A stretch of 5,787 nucleotides of DNA from DATKEU01 sp035544495 (GTDB lineage: Bacteria > Myxococcota_A > Polyangia > Fen-1088). Shown here one piece after another: positions 1 through 5,369 of this stretch. The stretch is taken from the NCBI GenBank assembly GCA_035544495.1, contig DATKEU010000558.1:1-5787 (forward strand), in the 5' to 3' direction. The notes below the pieces were generated by a model, which was given only the letters and a program-made list of their open reading frames with translations, did no database searches and was not told the DNA's origin. The position numbers and the translations under genes were made by a program. Position 1 is the stretch's first letter, and every line of letters starts with the position of its first letter.

Positions 1-4
1 CGCC

Positions 5-541
5 GTGAGAGTCGAGCTGCTCGTCGCCGCCGCCGCGCTCGCCGCCGCCGCCGCTGCCGCTTGCCAGCGCCGCGCGCCGGCGCCGCCCGCGCCGGTGTTC
101 GCGCCGTCGCCGTCGCCGCCGCCGTCGCCCGCGCCGTCGCCGCCGCCCGCGCCGGTGTTGCCGGAATCGCCGCCGCCCGCCGAATCGCCGCCGCCGGAGA
201 TCGCCGCGCCCGCCGAGGCCGCGCTGGCCGCCGAGGATCGCGATCCCGATCCGCGCTCGCAGCTCGTGACCATCAAGCTCATCGCCGACGCGCGGCGAAA
301 GGCGCACGTGTTCTGGGGGCGCAAGGATCTGGGCGAGGTGCCGCTTTCACTGCAGCGCCCGCGCGACAGCGGCCCGCTGGACCTGCTGGTGACCGCGCCC
401 GGCTATTTGCCGCTGCACACGCGCGTCTTCACCGATCGCGACGACCAGCTGTTTCTGCGGCTTTTTTCGCTCTCCGAGGCGCCCCAGCTGCTCGGCTACG
501 CGCCCCCCGACGACGCGCGCCCGGCGCGGCGGCGGCAGTGA
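5..541 (+). CDS. Putative lipoprotein with proline-rich stalk and PEGA-like domain (5' end may lie outside the window)
   Basis: With the GTG start at 5 the product is 178 residues. Residues 1-20 form an Ala/Leu-rich hydrophobic segment ending in Ala-Ala-Ala-Cys followed by Gln. This is a loose lipobox, so Cys20 would be the lipidated N-terminus of an exported, membrane-anchored protein. Residues 24-64 are almost entirely Pro, Ala, Ser and Val, a probable extended stalk across the periplasm or cell surface. Residues 86-153 resemble the PEGA-type beta domains common in myxobacterial envelope proteins: a VTIKL strand, then WGRKDLGEVPLSL, then LDLLVTAPGYLPLHTRVF, closed by LFLRLF. The tail is short and basic. 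The domain assignment is by eye and no enzymatic residues are visible, so a structural or peptidoglycan/surface-associated role is inference. The reading frame is open at base 2, so the true start could be upstream; the signal sequence favours a start at or near 5. No operon partner is evident; the next gene begins 167 bases away. Confidence 0.72.
   Translation: MRVELLVAAAALAAAAAAACQRRAPAPPAPVFAPSPSPPPSPAPSPPPAPVLPESPPPAESPPPEIAAPAEAALAAEDRDPDPRSQLVTIKLIADARRKAHVFWGRKDLGEVPLSLQRPRDSGPLDLLVTAPGYLPLHTRVFTDRDDQLFLRLFSLSEAPQLLGYAPPDDARPARRRQ
81..197 (+). repeat. Proline-codon low-complexity repeat tract in the lipoprotein gene
   Basis: CGCCGCCCGCGCCGGTGTT occurs exactly at 81-99 and again at 141-159, 60 bases (20 codons) apart, each copy encoding Pro-Pro-Ala-Pro-Val. 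A second small repeat, GAATCGCCGCCGCC, follows twice around 164-197 and encodes Glu-Ser-Pro-Pro-Pro. The tract encodes the proline-rich stalk and probably expanded by slippage or unequal exchange, so its length may vary between strains. Confidence 0.7.
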
Positions 542-630
542 TCGGCGCCGCGACGACCCACGAATTCAGCGCAAAATCCCGAGAAATTCACGGTGCGGCG
601 ACGCGCCTCCGTCGAGAAAGACCGTCTTTT

Positions 631-663
631 TTGCTTCCAAGTTGATGTCATCTCCCGTAGATT
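631..663 (+). promoter_or_regulatory. Possible promoter of the HU-family gene
   Basis: This is the AT-richest part of the 167-base gap before the HU-family gene. TAGATT (658-663) resembles a -10 box and lies 45 bases before the ATG. The possible -35 partners are weak: TTCCAA at 635-640 with 17-base spacing, or TTGCTT at 631-636 with 21-base spacing. Assignment rests on position and composition only. Confidence 0.25.
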
Positions 664-698
664 CCCGGCAACTTTTTGATCCCGGCACGTCCGGAAAA

Positions 699-703
699 GG
701 GAG
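699..703 (+). promoter_or_regulatory. Ribosome binding site of the HU-family gene
   Basis: GGGAG sits 5 bases before ATG 709 inside a purine-rich run (AAAAGGGAGAAGG). It fixes the start at 709 over the in-frame TTG at 676 and suggests strong translation, as expected for an abundant nucleoid protein. Confidence 0.75.
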
Positions 704-708
704 AAGGC

Positions 709-1017
709 ATGGCCAAGCTACTGTCGAAGTCGGAGCTCATTGCGAAACTCGCCGAGGAGCATGCGGACAAACTGACCCGTAAGGACGTCAAGGGCGTCCT
801 CGAGACCCTCGCTCAGGTGGGATACAAGGAGCTCAAGAAGACCGGCACCTTCCTGGTTCCAGGTCTCGCCAAGTTCGTCGTCATCAAGAAGCCGGCAACG
901 AAGGCCCGCAAGGGGATCAACCCCTTCACCAAGGAGCCGACGATCTTCAAGGCCAAGCCCGCCCGCAAGGTGATCAAGGCACGCCCGGTGAAGGCGGCCA
1001 AGGACGCCCTGCTCTAG
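709..1017 (+). CDS. HU/IHF-family nucleoid DNA-binding protein
   Basis: The 102-residue product is very rich in lysine and arginine and has the size and order of the HU/IHF fold. Residues 6-45 are the two dimerisation helices (SKSELIAKLAE, then KDVKGVLETLAQVGYKELKK). Residues 46-60 are the beta strands around FLVPGLAKFVVI, matching the usual GFGTF turn. Residues 61-91 are the DNA-binding arm, with Asn71-Pro72 at the tip in NPFTKEP, where HU proteins have NPxTGE and the proline intercalates into DNA. Residues 93-102 (PVKAAKDALL) form the closing helix. The ATG at 709 is chosen because GGGAG (699-703) lies 5 bases upstream; an in-frame TTG at 676 has no such site and would add residues unlike the family. 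It should bind DNA with little sequence specificity, bending and compacting the chromosome. There is no extra basic tail. It appears to be transcribed alone, with an inverted repeat downstream. Which HU paralogue it is cannot be said. Confidence 0.92.
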   Translation: MAKLLSKSELIAKLAEEHADKLTRKDVKGVLETLAQVGYKELKKTGTFLVPGLAKFVVIKKPATKARKGINPFTKEPTIFKAKPARKVIKARPVKAAKDALL

Positions 1018-1051
1018 CCGCGCGCCGATCCGACTGACCGATCGCAAGAGC

Positions 1052-1087
1052 CGCCGTCCCTACACGGTCCCACCGCGGGGGACGGCG
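1052..1087 (+). terminator. Inverted repeat downstream of the HU-family gene, possible terminator
   Basis: CGCCGTCCC (1052-1060) pairs perfectly with GGGACGGCG (1079-1087). Within the 18-base loop, CGGT (1065-1068) can pair with ACCG (1072-1075) around a CCC loop, giving a nested hairpin. It starts 34 bases after the stop codon. There is no T-tract directly after it, so it is not a textbook intrinsic terminator. It could be an imperfect terminator, an mRNA 3'-end stabiliser or a protein-binding site. Confidence 0.45.
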
Positions 1088-1145
1088 CGCCTGCGCGATT
1101 GATGAAAACGTTTCTTGACGGATACCGGGTCGAAACAGATCGTGG

Positions 1146-1153
1146 CTTACAAT
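1146..1153 (+). promoter_or_regulatory. Promoter-like -10 element CTTACAAT before the 103-residue ORF
   Basis: TACAAT (1148-1153) matches five of six positions of the TATAAT -10 consensus and lies 52 bases before the ATG at 1206. A TTGACG (1115-1120) is present, but at 27 bases it is too far for a normal -35 partner, and nothing good sits 16-18 bases upstream. The same eight bases, CTTACAAT, occur before sucA at a similar distance from its start. An AAACGTTT palindrome (1106-1113) lies just upstream and could be an operator. Confidence 0.35.
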
Positions 1154-1205
1154 CGTCGCGCTTGATCCGGAACGACGAACTCAAAGGGGGAGGAATGAGG
1201 GGAGG

Positions 1206-1517
1206 ATGCGAACGACCCGGCAGTGGGTAGGAAAAGCCACGCAGGTGAGACAACGCCTGGCGCACATCGACGACGTTCGTGCCCAGGTTGCTTTCCAGAA
1301 CGACGTGAACGCGCTGATCGCGGCCGTCGGGGATCTGGAGGTGCCGCGGTCCAGGCTGCCGAACGGGATCGAGGCTGCGTCCGAGATCTTGCCGGTGCAG
1401 CCGCTGTCCAGCCTGGTCGGCGCCCGCGCTGCCGGTCGCGCGCGCGCGCCGCTGGCCGGCGTGCCGCCCGTCGGGCGCATGCGCGACGCTGGACGCTCGC
1501 GCGCCAGGTCGGCCTGA
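1206..1517 (+). CDS. Small hypothetical protein (103 residues), function unknown
   Basis: I do not recognise this protein. From the ATG at 1206 it reads 103 residues. Residues 8-42 look helical and amphipathic (KATQVRQRLAHIDDVRAQ, then DVNALIAAVGDLEV). The rest is rich in Ala, Arg, Pro and Gly and is probably disordered (residues 66-103). There is no signal peptide, membrane segment or cysteine. Support for coding: third codon positions become strongly G/C after the first 16 codons; purine-rich GGGGGAGG (1186-1193) and GGGGAGG (1199-1205) precede the start; a promoter-like TACAAT lies at 1148-1153; and a hairpin follows the stop by 4 bases. The weak point is the ribosome binding site: one candidate abuts the ATG and the other is 12 bases away. 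An earlier ATG at 1195 reads only 11 codons before a stop. If this ORF is not real, 1018-1647 is a gene-free stretch. Confidence 0.5.
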   Translation: MRTTRQWVGKATQVRQRLAHIDDVRAQVAFQNDVNALIAAVGDLEVPRSRLPNGIEAASEILPVQPLSSLVGARAAGRARAPLAGVPPVGRMRDAGRSRARSA

Positions 1518-1521
1518 GTAA

Positions 1522-1538
1522 GCGGGTTTCCCACCCGC
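1522..1538 (+). terminator. Hairpin just after the small ORF, possible terminator
   Basis: GCGGGT (1522-1527) and ACCCGC (1533-1538) form a perfect 6-bp GC-rich stem with a TTCCC loop, beginning 4 bases after the stop at 1515-1517. No T-run follows, so termination is only suggested. Its placement fits the end of a transcription unit and indirectly supports the upstream ORF. Confidence 0.35.
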
Positions 1539-1547
1539 GTGACGTGC

Positions 1548-1614
1548 GCGCGGCGCGCTCGACTGCCGGCGCGGCGCGCTGCTCTCTTCGGCCGCTCTCT
1601 TATCGGTTTCGGCC
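1548..1614 (+). repeat. Short direct repeats in the gap before the GGDEF gene
   Basis: GCGCGGCGCGCT occurs at 1548-1559 and 1569-1580, 21 bases apart. TTCGGCC occurs at 1587-1593 and 1608-1614, also 21 bases apart, and GCTCTCTT is repeated at 1581-1588 and 1594-1601. The 130-base gap (1518-1647) otherwise holds no recognisable promoter or RNA. The repeats may be operator-like sites on one DNA face or simply GC-rich low complexity. Confidence 0.4.
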
Positions 1615-1647
1615 AAAGCGTCGAAGCCCATCTGGAAGTCGGTTCGC

Positions 1648-2274
1648 ATGTCAGCATCCCCTCGCCGCCGATCGCAGACTGCGGTCGACTCCCAGACCGC
1701 CGCCGGCCGCCTGCTCTTGCGCCGCCTCCTGCGGCAGCACACCTTGTTGCTGCGCGAGGTGGTCGAGCTGCGGGCCCTGCGCGACTTCGCCTATCACGAT
1801 CCGCTGACCGGCCTGCGCAACGCGCGCTATCTCGGCACGCGCTTGCACGAGGAGCTGCAGCGCGAGGGTACGCCGGCGGGCGCGCTGGTGGTGCTGGACG
1901 TCGAAGGCTTCGGCAGCTTGAACAAGCGTCACGGCCGCAAGGCCGGTGATCGCGCGCTGGTGTGGCTGGCCGGCCAGCTGGGCACCGCCGTGCGCGCGTC
2001 CGACATCTGCTGTCGCAGCGGCGCCGACGAGTTCGCGCTGATCCTGCCCGACACCGATCGCGCGGGCGCCGAGGTCACCGCCTTCCGCCTCATCCAGGCC
2101 GCCGCCAGCGCCCGCGGCGAGCGCTGGCTGCCGCTGCACCTGCAGGTGGGCATCGCCACCTGGCCCGGCGACGCGGGCGACGCCACCTCCGTTGTCACGC
2201 TGGCTCTGCGCGCGCTGGCCGCCGATCGCAGCCGCCAGCGCGGCGCCGGCGCGCGCCTGCGCCTCGTGCCCTGA
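1648..2274 (+). CDS. Single-domain GGDEF-family protein with degenerate GADEF signature and retained I-site
   Basis: The 208-residue soluble protein has a basic N-terminus, then a Leu/Arg-rich helix (residues 21-46, probably a coiled-coil signalling helix), then a GGDEF domain (about 47-206). Recognisable landmarks are DPLTGLRN (51-58); LDVEGFGSLN (83-92), with Asp84 as likely metal ligand and Asn92 as guanine ligand; AGD (99-101), with guanine-binding Asp101; RASD (116-119), the RxxD inhibitory c-di-GMP site at its usual five-residue distance; GADEF (125-129); and GIATWPGD (169-175 region). Two positions are off: the second Gly of GG[D/E]EF is Ala126, and the Lys usual in the DxDxFK segment is Gly89. 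GGDEF enzymes make c-di-GMP from two GTP; here activity may be weak or lost while the I-site could still bind c-di-GMP. No sensor or EAL domain is fused. The ATG at 1648 has only a weak upstream site (TGGAAG, 1633-1638). A GTG at 1759 would remove the signalling helix and is less likely. Confidence 0.88.
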   Translation: MSASPRRRSQTAVDSQTAAGRLLLRRLLRQHTLLLREVVELRALRDFAYHDPLTGLRNARYLGTRLHEELQREGTPAGALVVLDVEGFGSLNKRHGRKAGDRALVWLAGQLGTAVRASDICCRSGADEFALILPDTDRAGAEVTAFRLIQAAASARGERWLPLHLQVGIATWPGDAGDATSVVTLALRALAADRSRQRGAGARLRLVP

Positions 2275-2403
2275 TCGGCGAACCGCGCGCCCGCTCCGGG
2301 TGGTTCCCGTCGGTGGCGCGTCCCAGTGGTCAGACCCGAGCGCGCCGTCCGTTCCTTGATTTAACCGGGCAAATGGACCATCGTTCGCCCAGCGCGAAAT
2401 TGC

Positions 2404-2411
2404 CTTACAAT
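2404..2411 (+). promoter_or_regulatory. Probable -10 element of the sucA promoter (CTTACAAT)
   Basis: TACAAT (2406-2411) matches the -10 consensus at five of six positions and sits 45 bases before the sucA ATG at 2457. The only AT-rich bases farther upstream, TTGATT (2356-2361), are 44 bases away, too far to be its -35 box. TTCGCC (2384-2389, spacing 16) is a poor candidate. If used, transcription would start near 2418, so the in-frame ATG at 2373 could not be on this transcript. Confidence 0.4.
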
Positions 2412-2441
2412 GAAACGGCTGTTGCCAGCGTTCGTACTCAC

Positions 2442-2447
2442 GAAGGG
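2442..2447 (+). promoter_or_regulatory. Ribosome binding site of sucA
   Basis: GAAGGG lies 9 bases before the ATG at 2457. It favours this start over the in-frame ATG at 2373, which has no purine-rich site before it. Confidence 0.65.
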
Positions 2448-2456
2448 CTTGAACAG

Positions 2457-5357
2457 ATGATCGAAGTGAAAGCCAAAGGGGCAAACGCCGGAGAGGCTGA
2501 AGAGGCCGCCGCCTCTTTCCGCATCAACCCCGCGAACCTCGCTTTCGCCGAGGAGATCTACGCGCAATTTCTCCAGGACCCGGCCTCGGTCGATCCGGCC
2601 TGGCGGGCGTATTTCGAAGCGCTGGACGACGGCGTTCCGCGCCCGAGCGCGACCGCTGTCCGCGCGCCGTCCTCATTCGCGCGAAGCATCTTCGCCACCG
2701 TCGCGCCGTCGTCGAACAACAACGGCGTCGCCACCGCGCCCGTCGCGACCAAGCCGCCGGGACGGCTGCAGTCGGAGCGGGCGCAGCGCCTGGTCGAGGC
2801 CTACCGCGAGCTCGGGCACCTGTCGGCGGAGCTGGATCCGCTCGGCCTGGTCAAGCGCGCGGGCGCGCCGCTTGATCTGGAGTTCTACGGACTGTCGTCG
2901 GCCGAGCTGGATCAGGTGTTCAGCAGCGAGACCGTCGCCGGTCCCGATCGCACGACCCTGCGCGATCTCGTCCAGCTGTTGCGCGAGACGTATTGCCGCC
3001 ACATCGGCGTCGAGCTGGCCCACCTGCACGACGTCGAGCTGCGCACCTGGCTGCAGAACCGGATGGAGAGCACGCGCAACCACCTCGATCTCACGCACGA
3101 GGAGCGCTGGCGCCTCTTGGAGAAGGTCACCGACGCAGAGGTGTTCGAGCAGTTCCTGCACAAGAAGTTCCTGGGCGCCAAGCGCTTCTCGCTGGAAGGA
3201 GCCGAGAGTCTGATCCCGCTCCTGGATCGCCTGATCGAGCGGGCGGCCCGCTCGAACGTCAGCGAGATCGTCATCGGCATGGCCCACCGCGGGCGCCTCA
3301 ACGTGCTGGCCAACGTGATGGAGAAGCCGGCGGCCCAGATCTTCGGCGAGTTCATGGACAAGCACGGCGAGGACAGCGACTCCGGCGGGGGCGACGTCAA
3401 GTATCACCTCGGGCACTCGAACGATCGCGTCTTCGGCAGCGGCGCCGACGCCCACCGCGTTCACCTGTCGCTGTCGTTCAACCCCAGCCACCTCGAGTGG
3501 GTGAACACCGTCGTGCAAGGGCGCGTGCGCGCCAAGCAGGATCGCCTGGGCGACAGCGAGCGCAGCCGCTGCTTGCCGCTGCTGATCCACGGCGACGCCG
3601 CCTTCGCCGGTCAGGGGATCGTCGCCGAGGCGCTGAACTTGTCCGAGCTCGAAGGCTATCGCGTGGGCGGCACCGTCCACATCGTCGTCAACAACCAGAT
3701 CGGCTTCACCACGCCGCCCAAGTGCAGTTACTCGACGACGTACGCCACCGACGTGGCGCGCATGCTGCAGATCCCGATCTTCCACGTCAACGGCGAGGAT
3801 CCGGAGGCGGTGTCGCAGGTGGTCGACCTGGCCCTGGACTTCCGCCAGCGCTTTCACCGCGACGCCCTGATCGAGATGTGGTGCTACCGCAAGTACGGCC
3901 ACAACGAGGGCGACGAGCCGTCGTTCACGCAGCCGATCATGTACCGCACCATCGCCGACAAGCCGTCCATCCGCGTGGCGTTCGTCCAGGCGTTCGGAAA
4001 GCGGCCGCTCGCCGACGGATCGCCCGCCATCACCGTCGACGACGCCGAACGCCTGGCGGCGCGGCGGCGCGAGGCGCTGGACCGCGAGCTCGAGAGGGCG
4101 AACACCATCGAGGTGCCGCCGCCGGCCAGCACCTTTACGGGCGCGTGGGCCAAGGTGCGCGGCGGCTCCGACTCCGCCGTGCCACAGGTGCCGACGGCGG
4201 TGCCGATCCAGACCATCCAGGCGGTGGGCCGCGTGCTGACCGAGGTGCCGCCCGGCTTCTCGCTGCACCCCAAGCTGCAGGACATCGTCGAGGCGCGCGC
4301 CGAGATGGCGCTGGGGGAAAAGCCGGTTAACTGGGGGATGGGCGAGGCGCTGGCCTTCGGCACGCTGCTGGACGAGGGCGTGCGTGTGCGCTTCACCGGC
4401 CAGGACGTCCGCCGCGGCACCTTCAGCCACCGGCACGCCGTCTTCATCGACTACGAGACGGGCCGCGAGTACACGCCGCTTTCGCACATTCGTGGCAAGC
4501 AGGGGGTGTTCGACATCCACGACAGCCCGCTGTCGGAGGCAGGCGTGCTGGGCTTCGACTATGGCTACAGCCTGGACATGCCGGACGGCCTGACGCTGTG
4601 GGAGGCGCAGTTCGGCGACTTCCTCAACGGCGCGCAGGTGATCGTCGATCAGTTCCTGGTCTCGTCGGAGGCGAAGTGGAACCGGGTCAGCGGCCTGGTC
4701 TTGCTGCTGCCGCACGGGATGGAGGGGCAGGGGCCCGAGCACTCGAGCGCGCGCCTGGAGCGGTTCTTGACCTTGGCGGTGAACGACAACATCCAGGTCT
4801 GCAACCTGACGACGCCGGCGCAGTACTTCCACGTGCTGCGGCGCCAGGTGCTGCGCCCCTACCGCAAGCCGCTGGTGATCATGTCGCCGAAGAGCCTGCT
4901 CCGGCACCCGGCGGCGACGTCGCCGCTGTCGGCGTTCACGCAAGGGCGCTTCCAGCACATCATCCCCGACACGACGGTGAAGGCGTACTCGAAGGTGCGG
5001 AGAGTCCTGCTGTGCACGGGCAAGGTGTATTACGACCTGGTCGCCGAGCGGCAGGAGAAGGGGTACGGCGACGTCGCCATCCTGCGCGTCGAGCAGCTGT
5101 ACCCGCTGCAGATCGACGAGCTGCTCGAGATGCTGAGCGTCTACCCCGAGGGGACGTCGCTGGTCTGGGTGCAGGAGGAGCCGCGTAACATGGGCGGCTG
5201 GGTGTACATGAACCGCGAGCTGCCGGGGTTCCTGTCGGGCAGCTTCAACTGGTCGTGCGTCAGCCGGCCGCTGTCGGCCAGCCCGGCGGTGGGCTCGCTG
5301 GGCCGGCACAAGCGTGAGCAGGCGCGGCTGATGGCCGACGCTTTCGGGGTGACGTAG
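2457..5357 (+). CDS. sucA: 2-oxoglutarate dehydrogenase E1 component (thiamine diphosphate-dependent)
   Basis: This is the E1 subunit of the 2-oxoglutarate dehydrogenase complex. It decarboxylates 2-oxoglutarate using thiamine diphosphate and passes the succinyl group to the lipoyl arm of SucB, in the cytoplasmic TCA cycle. The product is 966 residues, close to the 933 of E. coli SucA, with similarity along its whole length. Order: N-terminal E2-binding segment (21-55, NPANLAFAEEIYAQFLQDP); a Pro/Ala/Asn linker (60-102); catalytic half with GMAHRGRLNVL (274-284, active-site His277), FNPSHLE (341-347, His345), the cofactor motif GDAAFAGQG (379-387) ending at VNNQ (411-414), and GHNEGDEP (481-488); then the transketolase-like pyrimidine-binding half (about 620-817) with GQDVRRGTFSHRHAV (648-662), WEAQFGDF (715-722) and GMEGQGPEHSSARLER (754-769); and the C-terminal domain from about 847 (CTGKVYYDL, VQEEPRNMGGW). 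No key residue is missing. The start at 2457 is chosen from its ribosome binding site, the promoter position and family length. sucB follows 12 bases after the stop, indicating an operon. Confidence 0.97.
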   Translation: MIEVKAKGANAGEAEEAAASFRINPANLAFAEEIYAQFLQDPASVDPAWRAYFEALDDGVPRPSATAVRAPSSFARSIFATVAPSSNNNGVATAPVATKPPGRLQSERAQRLVEAYRELGHLSAELDPLGLVKRAGAPLDLEFYGLSSAELDQVFSSETVAGPDRTTLRDLVQLLRETYCRHIGVELAHLHDVELRTWLQNRMESTRNHLDLTHEERWRLLEKVTDAEVFEQFLHKKFLGAKRFSLEGAESLIPLLDRLIERAARSNVSEIVIGMAHRGRLNVLANVMEKPAAQIFGEFMDKHGEDSDSGGGDVKYHLGHSNDRVFGSGADAHRVHLSLSFNPSHLEWVNTVVQGRVRAKQDRLGDSERSRCLPLLIHGDAAFAGQGIVAEALNLSELEGYRVGGTVHIVVNNQIGFTTPPKCSYSTTYATDVARMLQIPIFHVNGEDPEAVSQVVDLALDFRQRFHRDALIEMWCYRKYGHNEGDEPSFTQPIMYRTIADKPSIRVAFVQAFGKRPLADGSPAITVDDAERLAARRREALDRELERANTIEVPPPASTFTGAWAKVRGGSDSAVPQVPTAVPIQTIQAVGRVLTEVPPGFSLHPKLQDIVEARAEMALGEKPVNWGMGEALAFGTLLDEGVRVRFTGQDVRRGTFSHRHAVFIDYETGREYTPLSHIRGKQGVFDIHDSPLSEAGVLGFDYGYSLDMPDGLTLWEAQFGDFLNGAQVIVDQFLVSSEAKWNRVSGLVLLLPHGMEGQGPEHSSARLERFLTLAVNDNIQVCNLTTPAQYFHVLRRQVLRPYRKPLVIMSPKSLLRHPAATSPLSAFTQGRFQHIIPDTTVKAYSKVRRVLLCTGKVYYDLVAERQEKGYGDVAILRVEQLYPLQIDELLEMLSVYPEGTSLVWVQEEPRNMGGWVYMNRELPGFLSGSFNWSCVSRPLSASPAVGSLGRHKREQARLMADAFGVT

Positions 5358-5360
5358 GAG
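5356..5360 (+). promoter_or_regulatory. Ribosome binding site of sucB, overlapping the sucA stop
   Basis: AGGAG overlaps the last two bases of the sucA TAG (5355-5357) and lies 9 bases before ATG 5370. The arrangement suits translational coupling of the two subunits, which assemble into one complex. Confidence 0.75.
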
Positions 5361-5369
5361 CTGGGTGAC

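Noticed and set aside
31..197. GCC/CGC-rich repeats considered as a CRISPR-like or intergenic repeat array.
   Set aside because: They are in frame and encode the Ala-rich signal segment and proline stalk; there are no regular spacers.
599..632. Possible intrinsic terminator of the lipoprotein gene: CGACG/CGTCG stem (599-614) followed by a T6 run at 627-632.
   Set aside because: The 5-bp stem is short, and the T-run lies about 12 bases after it instead of directly following. The alternative AAAGA/TCTTT hairpin is AT-only and unstable.
1115..1120. TTGACG as a -35 box paired with TACAAT at 1148.
   Set aside because: The 27-base spacing is far outside the usual 16-18 bases, and the hexamer 17 bases downstream of TTGACG (GATCGT) is not a -10 element.
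1014..1649. Minus-strand open frame starting at 1649 with a GAGGGG-like ribosome site 8 bases before its ATG, overlapping the start of the GGDEF gene and antisense to the 103-residue ORF.
   Set aside because: The first 30 residues look plausible, but the frame then runs through the promoter-like region, the hairpin and the end of the HU gene with Arg/Pro/Gly-rich, family-less sequence typical of a GC-rich antisense frame. The + strand reading has better supporting signals.
1962..2456. Upstream in-frame extension of sucA through the GGDEF gene, suggesting a fusion or longer N-terminus.
   Set aside because: The translated extension is Arg/Ala-rich noise in the wrong frame of a clear GGDEF domain, and the sucA start at 2457 has its own ribosome site and family-typical N-terminus.
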